Part shown: positions 40,901 through 52,914 of the stretch, one piece after another
How the letters are laid out: each line of letters opens with the position of its first letter
Numbering within the stretch: the first letter of the stretch is position 1
Assembly: GCA_022578965.1 (NCBI GenBank)
Contig: MU400705.1
Location: 1 to 64,000, forward strand
DNA length: 64,000 nucleotides
Origin: Xylaria sp. FL1777
Lineage: Eukaryota > Ascomycota > Sordariomycetes > Xylariales > Xylariaceae
Direction: 5' to 3'
The notes under the pieces: generated by a model
What the model was told of the DNA's origin: nothing
The model's input: only the letters and a program-made list of their open reading frames with translations
The model's database searches: none
Position numbers and translations under genes: made by a program

Positions 40901-41717
40901 CGCTACTATATAAGCATGCTATAATATATATTAATATGCTATAACACTTATGCAATAAAAACGTAATGCTTTTTATTTTAGCTTTAATGCTATATTTTAA
41001 TATTTATTTAACTATTGTAGCAAAAGTTCTTTGCGTATGTTTTTTAAACAGCTTTTTTATATACTTATTAAGCAACTTATTGTGTTTTTTTAACTACGTA
41101 TATTTTGCTTTAGCACATTTTTTAATGCTGTAAAACTGCTATTTTTTTTTATTAACTTATTAGCGTAGCTTAAACTAAAAGACTTAAAAGCTAATAGCTT
41201 AGTACTAGCATTTAAGTTGCTGTACTAAATAAGCATGTTAGCAAAAAAAATCTTTATAAAATATATAACATTATGCAAAAAGCTAAACATAAAGCTAGCT
41301 ATATAACGTAAGCTAATAAAAAAGCTAACTAATAGCAGTAAAACTAGCAAAAAAGAAAACAAAATAAACGTTATAAATAATATAAAGCTAAAAATAAACA
41401 GTAGTTATAATTTTAATAATTATAAGTAGCTATAGTAAAACCTAAAACTAAAGCAAAACTAATAAAAGCTACTAAAAATAAAATATTTAAAACTATATAA
41501 TAATTATACTTTAGCTTATTTTTTAGTATATAAAAACTAATATAAAATAATATTATTTTTAAAAAAGATTTAGCATACTAAAAAAATAACCTAAAATAAT
41601 TTAAATTGTTATTACTTTAGTAATATTTGTTTTTTTAAAAACTTATATAATATTGCTTTAAGTAGCTTATATAGCATTATTACTAACTATTAGTTTTTTA
41701 TGTAGTATTGCTTTTTT

Positions 41718-41757
41718 TTTCGAGTTTTTTATAATGTTGTTTATTTTTTACTCGAAA
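41718..41757. other. Conserved hairpin in copy B
   Basis: TTTCGAGT pairs with ACTCGAAA across a 24-base loop. Pairing is kept in A (TTTTAAGT with ACTTAAAA, 25719-25758) and nearly kept in C (52875-52914). Confidence 0.5.
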
Positions 41758-43369
41758 GGTTTGCACTATATTATTGTTTATAAAACGTAACTTATATAAT
41801 ATTAAATTTTCTATATAAAGTTTAATCTTATTTATATTGCATTAAAAACTGCAGCAGTAAAATTTATTAGTTATAAAAGCAATATAGCATATATATATAG
41901 CTAAAAATATATATAGCTTTTTTACTTACTATAATTTTTATAGCATATAATAAACGTACTACTGCTTTTTATACTTACTTTAAACGTAATACTTTTTTAT
42001 TTTAACTATTTTATTACGTTTAGTTTTATAGAAGTTTACTAGTATACTTTTTAAAAAAAATACAAATACTTAAAAAAACAATTATAATTTATATAAGCAT
42101 ATTTAGCATATAGTTTTGCTAAGCTAATATTTATTTTTATGTAATATTTTATTATTCTTTAGGTTTACTTAAAAACAGAAAGCTTAAAGTTAATAATGTT
42201 GTTTTTTTTAACGTTTGCTTAGCGTATATTTAAGCTTTTATTTTTCTAAACAAAAAAAGTAAGCTTAAAAGCCTAAAAAAACAAAGCTTTAGCAAAAAAA
42301 GCGTTAGCTTACATATTGTTTATATTGCTAGCTATAATGTTCCGCTTTTTTTTAGCAGTTAAAAAAAATATAAAAATATATTGCTTGTTATAATAAAAGT
42401 ACTAAGCTTAGCTTTACAAAAAAAATGTTTTAAGCGTTATAGTAGTTAGTATAACTTTTAAAAGCAGCAAGCTTTTTTTTATAAATTTATACTTAGTAAA
42501 AAGTTTTTGCTTTTTTATATAAAATATAGCTATTTTGTTTTTGTTAGCACGCTATATATTATGCTTACTTTTGTTAACATATTAAAAATACTATAATTTT
42601 TTTTGTTAAATTATTAGCTGCTATTGCTATTTAGCTATAATTGCTTTTATTATATATTATAACTGCTTTTATTAATATATTAGTAGCTATTGCTATACTA
42701 GCTATGCTATTTTTTTATGCATTTATAAAATGCTTAATATATATAATTAGTAAAATATATAATTTTTTGCTTTATATTTTTTATATTATTTACTAATTCT
42801 TTTTATTAGGGTTTTTTTTTTTTGACTTTATTAAGCTTTTACTTTATTATATAATTCTTGTTTATATTATACGTATTATAAGTATAAAAACCTTATTAAA
42901 AAAATCTTAAAGCAAAGCAAAAAGTTGCTATACAAAATAAATTACTACACTTAAGAACTTTATATATACTTTTTTGCAAAAAAAGCCAATTGTTATTTTT
43001 TATTGCTTTTAAAATATAAAAAATCTTATAAATAAACAAAAAAAGCTTTTAAACTAGTATAAAACAGCATAATACTAATGTAAAGCAGCATAAAAGCATT
43101 AAAAAGCACATAAAATTATTTTGCTTTATTTTTGTTAGCTTACTAGTTTTATTATTATTGCTTTTGTTTGTATATTAGTTATTAGTTTTTTAAAATTTTA
43201 TAATGTTTTTTTATTAAGCGTTAAACTTAGCTTTTTAAAATAGCAGCAAAATAACTAAGTTAAGTATAGTATAATTACTTTAGTTAGCATGTTAATTTTG
43301 CTGTTATAGCTTATATTGCAAAGCTAGCTTTTAAGTAAAATTATTATTGCACTAAACTTAAAAACAAAA

Positions 43370-44005
43370 GCATTTTTTGTTTTAAAATTTAAAACTAAAA
43401 AGATTGCTTAGTTTTTGTTTAGTTTTTTATAGTAGCCTAAAAAAAATCTTCGATTTATAAAAGCAAAATAGCTTTTTTTTTTAATACGCAAGACTGTTTT
43501 TAATAGTTTTTGTTTTATATAGTATAGTTTTAGTGTTTTATAGTATAATACGTATAAAAATAATAAAAAGTATTTAGCAAGTTTGCTATAGTTTAAAACG
43601 CAAAGATCTTTAGTTCTAAAAATAAAACAGAAAAAATTTCTTAGGTATTTTTTATTTTTTAGCAGCAGTTTAAAATGCAAAAATATTTGCTTTTAAAATA
43701 CAACTTAAAAATATAGTAATTTTTGCTTTTTAATTAAAACTTTAGTTTTTAGCAACTTTTTAATAGCAGCTTAAAATTTTAACTTTAAAATTAAAACTAA
43801 AAAAATTGCTTAAGTTTTGTTAATTTTTTAGCAGTAGCTTAAAATTTTAGCTTTAAAACTAAAACTTTAGTTTTTTTTAATTTTTTAGTAGCAGCTTACA
43901 ATTTTAGCTTTAAAACATAAACTAAAAAAATTGCTTAGTTTTTTTTAACTTTTCTTTAGTAGCTCAAAATGCAAAAATCTTTGCTTTTAAAAACAAAACT
44001 ATAAA
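43370..44005. repeat. 57/68-bp repeat array in copy B
   Basis: Same array as 54530-55160 of copy C. TTAGCAGCAGTTTAAAAT and TTTAGCAGTAGCTTAAAA cores are visible. A 90-codon minus frame at 43408-43680 is open within it. Confidence 0.75.
43408..43680 (-). pseudogene. Open frame within repeat array, copy B
   Basis: Ninety codons, rich in Lys, Leu, Phe and Tyr, with the segment FCFIFRTKDLCVLNYSK shared with the frames in A and C. No known domain. It is counted as a remnant of a repeated coding segment, not as a working gene. Confidence 0.25.
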
Positions 44006-44032
44006 AAGCTTTAGTAATTAATATATTATTTA

Positions 44033-44775
44033 TTTTAAAACAAATAAAGCTTACTGTTAAGTATGTTCTATTTTATTTAGGTTGCTTTTTAAAAGAATTG
44101 CTAAGTAAAAATTTTGCTGTTTTATTATTTACTGCACTAGTAATTAAAGCTACTATTTAAAAGCTAATATAAGACTTTATATAATTGTTTGCTATAGCTA
44201 ATTAAGCTGCATTTAAGTTTTAAATACTTTTTGCTGTTTTATTATTTATAGCGCTAATAGTTAAAACTACTATTTAAAAGCTAATGCTTTTTTATTTTAA
44301 AACAAATAAAGCTTACTGCTAAATATGTTTTATTTTATTTAGGTTGCTTTTTAAAAGAATTACTAAGTAGAGATTTTGCTGTTTTGTTATTTATTGCACC
44401 TATAATTAAAGCTATTATTTAAAAGCTAATGCTTTTTTGTTTTAAAACAAATAAAGCTTACTGTTAAATATATTTTATTTTATTTAGGTTGCTTTTTAAA
44501 AAAATTGCTAAGTAAAAATTTTACTGTTTTATTATTTATAGCTTTAATAACTAAAGCTATTTTTGAAAAGCTAATATAAAACCTTTTATAGTTATTTGTT
44601 ATAGCTAATTAAGCTATAGCTAATTAAGCTATATTAAAGTTTTGCACCCTTTTGCTGTTTTATTATTTATAGTGCTAATAATTAAAGCTACTATTTAAAA
44701 GCTAATGTAAAACTTTATATAGTTGTTTACTATAACTAATTAAACTGCAGCTAATTAAGCTATATTTAAGTTTTA
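44033..44775. repeat. Modular array in copy B, five core modules
   Basis: The TGCTGTTTTATTATTTATAG core occurs five times, interleaved with AACAAATAAAGCTTACT and AATTAAGC modules in the same order as copy C. Confidence 0.8.
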
Positions 44776-45187
44776 AATACTTAGCTTTTATGTATAACAA
44801 ATTAATATTATGTTATATAAAACCGCTTAAAAAATAAGCTACTTACTAATTACTTGCTTTTTTAGCATTTTTTGTAAAGCTAAATAAAAGATTTAATAAA
44901 AACAAAAAGTTTTTATATATACTAAGTTAGCTATTATAGCACTAGTAAAAAAAATGTTTGCTTTTTTACATAAAGGAAAAAATGTTGCTAAGCAGCTAGT
45001 TTTTTATAAAAATAATTATTATTGTTATAAAATTTTAGCAAAAGAAATGTTAATACTTAAAAAAAGTTAAAAGCGCAAGTTTTAATAAATTTCTTCTTAA
45101 GCAAAAAAAGCTATAACGTTAGCTTTATTGTTATTACTTTTAATTATGTTTTAAAATCTGTATAAAAGTCAAAATTATAAAAACTAT

Positions 45188-45411
45188 ATTAAAATAAACA
45201 AAAAATATAATAAAAAAAAAAAAAAGAAAAGAAATAAAAAAAAAAAAAAATAAAAGATCAAAATACCTAAAAATAAAAAAAAATAAAAAATATAATAAAT
45301 AAATAAATCAATAAAAAAAATAGTAAATAAAAAGAATATAAAATAAAAAGGATGTGTAAAATGAAAGAGATATATAAAATAAAAAAGATGTAAAATAAAA
45401 AAAAAATAAAA
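45188..45411. repeat. A-rich simple repeat in copy B
   Basis: AAAATAAAAAG units, partly interrupted by G (AGGATGTGTAAAATGAAAG). It matches 29455 in A and 56348 in C. Confidence 0.75.
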
Positions 45412-46590
45412 ATTTAACTATATTAAGAGGACTTTTTGTGTAAAATATTGCTACAAAATATTTTTCTAGATGTAATTAAAGTATAAAAAAAGCTTTTAAA
45501 CAAAACTACAATATATAAAACGCAACAGCAAAAACTTTCCTTATAGTTTTTCTGCACTTGCAAAATTCTTTACAAAAGCAAGCATAAGTATAAAAAGTTA
45601 ATTTATATCTACTTTTAAAAAAAAAAATAATTGCTTTTTTATATTACTTATAACAATAGATTTATTAGTATATTTAAGTAAGCATGTGATTTTTAATGTA
45701 TATAATACTTTTAATAACTTATGTACGTAAATAATAAAATACCTTTAGCTTTTTTTTTTTTTTGCCTTTAAACTTGTTGTAGTTATAGCATAATTATGCT
45801 TTATTTCTTTATTTTATTTTATTTTCGTTTATTTTTTTTTTTTCCTTTTTTAATATATATTTTTTTGCTATTCTTTTTTTACTATTTTGTTTTTTATGTT
45901 TTTTTAATGCATTAAAACTACAAAATATATATGCTTTAACAATAAATTTTAAAGCAAAAAAGTCTATAAAACAATTATTACCTTTATACCTTTGCTTTTT
46001 TTCTGCATAAAAAAAGTCTTAATATTGTACTATAGCGCTAACCTTAAATTGTTTTACTATTTAACTAACTAAAGATTATAATAAAAAAATCTAGCTTTTT
46101 TTTTGATTTATATATAACTAGCAGCGCTTATAATAAGCATACGTTTTACTTTTTATTTGCGTTGCACTTTTTTATTAATGCTAATAAAAAACATAGTTAT
46201 AAACTATAACTATATATATGCATTTGTTTTTTAATGCATTTTTATATATATATGCTATTTTTATTTAAAAGCTTTTTTTTTTAAAAAAACTATACGTTAT
46301 AAGCTGTTTTGTAAGCTTAATTATTTCTTTTTTTCTTTTTAATTATATGTTTAAATAGTAAAACAAAGCTAACTTTCTTTTAGCTATAGCAATAAACTAA
46401 ACTTTTTTTTACTTTTTTTTTATTTAAAAGCTTTTAAGCTATAGTATGTTTTATATTTAATTGTTTTTTGTTGCTTTTTTGAGGTTTTTTTTTTGTTTTA
46501 TGTATTAAATTTAACTAAAAAAAAAAAAACACGCTTTATATTTATAATAAAAAAAAGCTTCTAGCCGTAATAAAAAATAAGTTAAAAAGA

Positions 46591-46745
46591 ATTAAAAAGC
46601 AACATATATTATTTAAGCTGTTTGCATATAAAAAAACAAAAAATAAGTTTTAAAAAGTTAAAAAGCAACACGTATTATTTAAGCTGTTTATTATATAAAA
46701 AAACAAAAGAAGTATATTTTGTAAAGTTTTAAAGCAAAGCTTATA
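46591..46745. repeat. 66-bp duplication in copy B
   Basis: TTAAAAAGCAACAYRTATTA occurs at a spacing of 65 to 66 bp, followed by TAAGCTGTTT in both units. Confidence 0.7.
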
Positions 46746-46829
46746 TACAAAAAGCTTTTTTATTTATTTTAAGCAGTAATAAGTTTATAATATAAAAACG
46801 TATAGCAGCAGTAAGCTTAAGCAACTTTA

Positions 46830-47270
46830 TTAAGCACGCTATTAAAAAAATGCATTAGCTGTTTTTTTTTTTATATATATAACATATAAAAAAACGCGTT
46901 GCTACAAAAAGCAAAAGCTATTTTATTACGTACGCTATTAAAAGTACATTAGCTGTTCTTTTTTTTTTAAATACATAAGATATACTAACGTATTGCTATA
47001 GTAACTTAAAAAGCAGCTTTATTTTAAACGTAAATAAAAGCATATTTATTGTTTTTTTTTTTTTTTTATAAGTACTTAAGTATTTAAGTATATACTATAA
47101 AAACGTAATATAACAATAAGCATAAATAGCTTATATAAATACTTAATAAAAAATGCATATGTTTTTTTTTTTGTTTTTATGCGCATGATTTATAAACATA
47201 TTACTGCAAGAGATATAAGCACTTCTTTTATGCACTTTATATAAAGTGCATTAGCTATTTTTTTTATTTT
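46830..47270. repeat. Irregular array around TTAGCTGTT, copy B
   Basis: CATTAGCTGTT with a T run occurs near 46853 and 46947 and a variant (GCATTAGCTATTTTTT) near 47250. Equivalent to 31105-31530. Confidence 0.55.
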
Positions 47271-47300
47271 TTTTTTTTTTATTATAGCTTACTTTGCTTT

Positions 47301-47514
47301 GCTATAGATTTGCTTTTTTATAAACTGTTAACTAAGTATTTTTTGCTTAAAGAATTCTGTTGTTTATAAAAAAGCAAATTTATAGCTTTTAATAAAATTA
47401 CTATAAGCTAGTTTTACTTAATTTGCTTTTTTATTAACTATTAATTAAGCATTCTTTGCTTAAAAAACTTAATTAATAGTTAACATAAAAATAAATTAAT
47501 TAAAGCTAGCTTAC
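47301..47514. repeat. Nested inverted repeats ending copy B
   Basis: Arms 47301-47324 and 47363-47386 pair with one mismatch in 24. The second and third inverted pairs follow, and the copy stops at their right end, directly beside the border of C. Confidence 0.8.
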
Positions 47515-47529
47515 ATCTTTCCGTTCCTC

Positions 47530-47542
47530 GGGTTAGGGTTAG
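47530..47542 (+). repeat. Telomere-type repeat at B/C junction
   Basis: Exact GGGTTAGGGTTAG preceded by TCTTTCCGTTCCTC, the least mutated form of the border tract. In the plus direction TTAGGG points to the right, as it would towards a right-hand chromosome end. Confidence 0.85.
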
Positions 47543-47566
47543 CAGCGTGTTCATGCGTTTAACTTA

Positions 47567-47782
47567 GTGAAAATTTCCATCGATTTTCCTACTGACAGCT
47601 TCTATGCCCAATTATCTGCTGGCTTCGCGTGCTTCTATCCCTGCAATCCGCTAGCTTGGCGTAACGGTACCTCTGCATCGCTTTATCTAGAGCCAATCAT
47701 CTTTTTTTCGCTGCCTAATGTACTTAATCTTTTGCATATCAACCTTTTTGTAACACCACAACCCTTTCGATATACATTATAA
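47567..47782 (+). other. Unrecognised 71-codon frame
   Basis: Opens with GTG (ATG only in copy A) just inside the left border and reads MKISIDFPTDSFY onward, ending before 47783. A and B have stops in it from C-to-T changes. It matches no family I know, and its Phe/Leu/Ser content may merely reflect a pyrimidine-rich strand. Confidence 0.15.
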
Positions 47783-47963
47783 AAATTCGTCTATAAATTC
47801 TATTGCTTATTACTATTGCTTTTTCTTTCTTTCTTTTTTTCTTCTGTTCTTATTGCATTTATATTCCTGTTGTAGCTTGTTTTCTCTTAAGTTGCACGCT
47901 ATCATTAAGCTTATTTTCTAGTGCCCGTTTAGTGCTCGTTTAGCGCCTCTTTAGCTTCTTTCT

Positions 47964-48051
47964 AGCGCTTCTACTCGTTGTATTGCTATTTTTGCTTGCT
48001 CTTTTTTAGCGCTTTTACTCGTTGTATTGCTATCCTTGCTTGCTCCACTGT
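47964..48051. repeat. 44-bp tandem duplication in copy C
   Basis: AGCGCTTCTACTCGTTGTAT at 47964 and AGCGCTTTTACTCGTTGTAT at 48008. Read on the minus strand it gives a helical-looking EQARIAIQRVKAL segment that loses its frame at the next unit because 44 is not a multiple of three. Confidence 0.85.
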
Positions 48052-48374
48052 TTCCTTCGTAGCTTAATTACTATGCCTTTATTAGCTGCTAAACGTAATC
48101 AGCAAAAACGCGAAAAAGCCTAAGCACAACAAATTGTTAAACTAAAACAAGAAGCTGCTTAACCTTCTAGTTAATTCCGTATTTTTTTTTCTAACCTGTC
48201 CTTCAATAAAAACACTTCAGCACCTGTACACCCTTATGCTTCTACCTTACTGCCTTTAATTTCTAATTTGCTTCCGCACTACTGTTATTCTACTTGCAGC
48301 TAATCTTGCTTATTTTTCCCTTTTCTCCCTACAAACGTTTTATTTTTAACTACCCAACTTTTTTTTATTCATTT

Positions 48375-48809
48375 TTAAGTGCTATTGCTACCTTTTATTT
48401 CTTTGTTTAAGCAATCCTTAGAACCGCTATACATAAATAGCTCTGCCTTCCTAAATTTAAACAATAGTAATGCCACAGATCCTAAACTGCTTAAACCGGA
48501 ACTTTTTTCTCTTTTTGCTCCTTCTGCCTGTTCTCAATCCCGAAGTTTCTTTAGTTCTAGTAACCTAAACTTTTTCAATAGCAACAAAAGTAATAGCACC
48601 GTTTTAAACGCCCCAAAACCAGTTATTTCTTTCTTCTTGATCTCTCCCTTGTTTCTTACGCTCTGTATTCCAAATAGGCCTGTTGCCCCATTGCCTAACC
48701 CTTCCTCTACTTCGTTACAGCAGAATCCCTCTGTTTTTATTATTAGTAAGGCTTCTATTTCTAGCAAGCATTGTTCTCTTGCTTCTGCCTTTCTTTCTCT
48801 ACTACCGGT
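48375..48809 (-). pseudogene. Best coding remnant of the unit, minus strand
   Basis: A frame of 144 codons ending in TAA, interrupted once by TGA at 48534-48536, which is what G-to-A mutation makes of TGG. The protein is mixed and charged, with segments such as REQCLLEIEALLIIK, EVEEGLGNGATG and RDxEQAEGAKREKSS, unlike the Phe/Leu strings of antisense frames. Just upstream the frame meets TAA, possibly a mutated CAA, so the true start is unknown. The plus strand is also open over 48379-48822 (147 codons, Ser/Asn/Leu/Pro-rich), but I judge that the antisense shadow. No family recognised; the matching stretches of A and B are broken. Confidence 0.4.
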
Positions 48810-48984
48810 TTACTATAATTAGCTTAGCTAGCAGTTTTTCTTCCTATCTAACGATGCGCGTTATTGCACACAGGAACAAATTCTACATCTTCACTCTTAT
48901 CGATGCAACTGTAGTATGCTTTATTTCCTGTTCCTTTTGTTTCTCTTTATTTTTGTCTATATTGTTAGCTTGTTTATACTTTTA

Positions 48985-49076
48985 GAACGGCCTTTAAGAA
49001 ACAAAATATTCCAAAACCTAAAGTCTTTAAAAAGACTCTAAGTCTTAAGATATTTCGTTTCCTAGAAGCCCTTTCT
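48985..49076. mobile_element. Inserted palindrome of about 90 bp, copy C
   Basis: Left arm from CGGCCTTTAAGAAACAAAAT, right arm to ATTTCGTTTCCTAGAAGCC, with a loop of a few bases. Same position as in B and absent from A. Arm mismatches are C/T or G/A, consistent with mutation after a perfect palindrome arose. Confidence 0.75.
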
Positions 49077-52000
49077 CTTTTATTCTTTTTAGTCTTAAAG
49101 TAGTTAGTCTTTTATAAGCTATCTTTCTTCTTTTTATAGTTTTTATTTCCATTCTTAGATTTACAATACTAATTTCTTCCTATAAATAAAATAATAAATA
49201 TAGCTAGCTATACATTAAAACATATAACTAATCATTTTACATAAGGCTCTCTAGCTCCCTATATTAATTCTTTAGAACAAAATAATCTTACTAACTTTTC
49301 CTTATCCCGTGCTAAGCTAAAAGCGCTACAGATTCTTTTTCAGCATATTTTTTCCGATGCTAATAAGCCTACGCTTTTCTTTTCGTCCACCAAGGCCTCC
49401 TGTTATAATATCTACTAACAAATGTATATTACTCGTTAATATAACATTAATAGCTATGTTATCTAGCTTTGTTCTTTTGCTACATTTCTCTTAGCAACAT
49501 TAAATTTGAGTTATTTACTTCCTTTTTAATCTACCTTCTCTTAAAATTCACACTGCATTTTTAACTCGGTAAAACCCTATAAAACCCAGAATCTGCAGCT
49601 TAGCTCCTTTAAATACAGTTCTAACAACACTATTTATCTTGTTTTCCTTTACTTTTCCCTAATTTTTAAACACCAGACCACCTACTTGCTATTCAAAATA
49701 CAAAAACAGTTCGTAAAAAATTGTATGCTATCCGCTTTGCATGCCTTTTGTTCACCTGCAATTATTGCCTAGTACCCTATTAGTTTTGCCTAAGCTAAAA
49801 CAAAAGCAAGCATTTGGCAAGCTCTAGCGGAAAGCCTTAGCTTTTCTCGATATACCTAGTTGCAGTACGTTATCCTGTACAAATACACAGGACTGTTTTA
49901 AAACCACCTCGAAACCCTATGTAACTAGCATCCGTCCGGCTATTTTGCTAGCCTTATCCTCCTTTTATAAAAACATAATATTAAAAATATAACTACAAGC
50001 TACTTAGCAGAAAATGCCCTACAGAAATTCTATATAAACTATCTTTCAACAGCAAACTAGCAGCACTTTTATCTTAACGCTACGTAAATTAACTTTGCTT
50101 TCTAAAACATGCCTTATATTATTAGACCTTTTTACTTAACTAACAACACAATACCTTTATATACCTTGCTTTACAAGTTAGTATGCTTAGCTAAAAAAGC
50201 GCACAATAGCAATAGCCTATTCTAAAAATATCGTTAAATTTTTTATTTGCAATACTTGTTCTAAAATATAAAAGAGCTAGAAATAGTAAAAACTACGCTA
50301 GCTAGCCCCCAAGTCAAAAAGGTAGCCTTATGCTAGGTTAAATTGTATAATTCTTATAAGCAGCATATATAAACACCCGTAAAAGGATTTCATTTTTTTA
50401 ATCTACTACAGTTCGACCTATTGTTTTTTAGCCCGGACTTACTAAAATAATACTACTAAAGCAAAGCCTACCTGTTAACGCAAAAAGCAATGCTACTTAA
50501 TCCTTTTTCTTTTTTTAACGCTTTCTAGTCCTATAAAAGCCAGCTATACTACATATTATTTACTTCGTTTAACGCCTTTATGCTGCCTTACTATAGTGTA
50601 CGCTATAAATACTATATGCTTTAGTCCTATATTACAACTGCTATAAACTTTCGTAAACCGCTCTTTTAGCAGACTACCTGCTTGTTCTTGCTAACTAATC
50701 CTACTACCTATAACCTTTTTTTTCTCGTTTTAATACGCTAGCTAAATGATCTTTTGCTTGCTTATGCTATTCGCTTTATTAAGCTTATTAAAAAGCTAGC
50801 AATATTTGCATTGCTTAACAGCAGTGCACTACTAAAGCAGTTTACTACTACTAAGTATGCTAAACATATGCCTACTAACTAAGTATTGCTTACTCTCCTT
50901 AAGCAAACTTGCACTAATAGTATTCTTTTTTAAGTACTGTAGCTATAGTATACTACTTGAAATCGCTGCATAACTAACAAGTTAAAAAAGCCGTCGCAAA
51001 AGCTCAGCTTAAAGAACGTAGTGCAAAAGTATAGCATGCTATAAGTGCCAAACAACATATTTAAGTAGCATATCTCCCGACTTACAAATCGTGCCTCAAA
51101 GCAGCTTCTCCCATTTTTTCCTAAGCATTAAAATCAACTAAAAGTAACCCAGCAAAATGTAATGCAAAGTATACTCAACATAAATAAGCAGTTTAAAACA
51201 ACACTACTAAAAAACTTTCAAAACATTGCCAACCATGCTACTATTTCCGCTAAACACCGTAAAGCATAGCTACTACGCAACGAAACTTTTAAGCTTGCAC
51301 TACAGTTAATTACCCGCGCATACAACCTAAAGTTCTTTAAAGCCCACAAGCTATATCTTAAAAAGCTTAAGCTTTCTTACTAAAAACAATGCAATGTTTT
51401 ATACAAAAGCTGGCTAAACTATATACAAAGCTACTTTTAACTCTTTAGCCTACTTAATGTCTACTGCATCTATTTTCGGGTCCTTGCTGCCCTAGGCAAA
51501 ACCAAGGTCAAAAGCCTTTAAGCAAAAGAAACAGCGCTATTTAATAACGCCAACTTTCCACTTTTTGCCTTTGCATAACAGCAAAAACCAAAAACAAAAA
51601 CCTACAACCCTGGCAACTATAATACAAATAAACGCTAAAGCTAGTCCGTATATATAGCATTAATGCTTAGCGCTTTAGATAACTATGCTAATTAGTTAAG
51701 CAAAAGCTTTGCTTCCTAGTATTACAAAGTTCAAAAGGCCTAGCTTGCTATATTTACCGGCAGAAACATTATATGCCTGTCTTCCAACAACTAGTCCAAC
51801 TATTGTCAAGCGTATGCTAGCTCTTATATTTTAGTTACGCCAAACTTCAAAAAAACCAAGTTTCTTTATATTTAATCGTCCAAGCGTATTACTACGCAGT
51901 TAAATTTCTTTAGTCTTAAGTACAGCTACCTAAAGCTATTACGCCATAACATAGTAAAAAAAGAGCTATTATATAACAACATAAGTCACCTATTCAAAAA

Positions 52001-52874
52001 AGCCCTAGTAGCCACTATGTTAACATACTTGCTACTATTGCTTAATTAAGTCTACAACGCTGCTATACAAGCATACTATAATATATACTAACACGCCATA
52101 ACACTTACGCAATAAAAACGCAATGCCTTTTACCCTAGCTTTAACGCTATGCTTTAGTATTTATCTAACCATTGCAGCAAAAGTCCCTTGCGCATGTTTT
52201 TCGAACAGCTTTCCTATACACCCACCGAACAACTTACTATGTTCCCTTAACTGCATGCATTCTGCTTTAGCACATTTTCTAATGCTGCAGAACTGCCATT
52301 CCTCCCTGTTGACCTACTAGCGCAGCTTAAACTAAAAGACTTAAAAGCTAATAGCCTAGTACTAGCATCTAAGTTGCTATACTAAATAAGCACGTTAGCG
52401 GAAAAAATCTTCACAAAATATATAGCATTGTACAAAAGGCTAAACATAAAGCTAGCTATATAGCGTAAGCTAGCAGAAGAGCCAACCAACAGCAGTAAAA
52501 CTAGCAAAAAGAAAAACAAAATAAACATTATAAATAACACAGAGCCAAAGACAAACAGTAGCCATAATTCTAGTAATTATAGGTAGCTATAGTAAAACCT
52601 AAAACTAAGGCAAAACTAGTAAGGGCTACTAGAAATAAAATATCTAAAACTATACAGTAATTACACCTTAGCTTATCTTTTAGTATGTAAAAACCAATAT
52701 AAAATAATATTGTTTTTAAAAAGGACTTAGCATGCTAAAAAAATAACCTAAAATAATCTAAATTATTATTACCTTAGTAATATTTGTTTTCTTAGAAACT
52801 CATGTAGCATTGCTTTAAGTAGCCTATACAGCATTATTGCTAACTGTTAGTTCCCTATGTAGCATTGCTTTTTT

Positions 52875-52914
52875 TTTCGAGTCCCTTGTAGTGTTGTTTG
52901 TTTTTTACCCGAAA
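52875..52914. other. Conserved hairpin in copy C
   Basis: TTTCGAGT with ACCCGAAA across a 24-base loop: seven pairs plus one G-T. Bases differ among the copies but complementarity is mostly kept, as expected where mutation acts symmetrically on both arms. Confidence 0.4.

Larger units (their letters stand above)
36360..47514 (-). repeat. Large tandem unit, copy B (truncated, intermediate mutation)
   Basis: Collinear with A and C from the left border to the nested inverted repeats, then cut. After CTAGCTTACA the sequence passes straight into the border tract of copy C, while A and C continue with GTAAACTTAA. About 4.6 kb of the unit is missing. In most places B has T where C keeps TC or CC, but keeps many AC and GC sites that A has lost. 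If the coding strand is minus, B lacks the upstream end. Apart from listed items, 38000-43370 holds no recognisable gene. Confidence 0.9.

Noticed and set aside
48379..48822. 147-codon plus-strand frame
   Set aside because: It is antisense to the charged minus-strand frame 48375-48809 and is Ser/Asn/Leu/Pro/Phe-rich, typical of the shadow of a purine-rich coding strand.
51190..51650. Minus-strand reading with the protein-like stretch GSKDPKIDAVDIK and AKELKVALYIV
   Set aside because: Stops come about as often as chance predicts at this base composition, and no domain was recognised; not enough for a feature.
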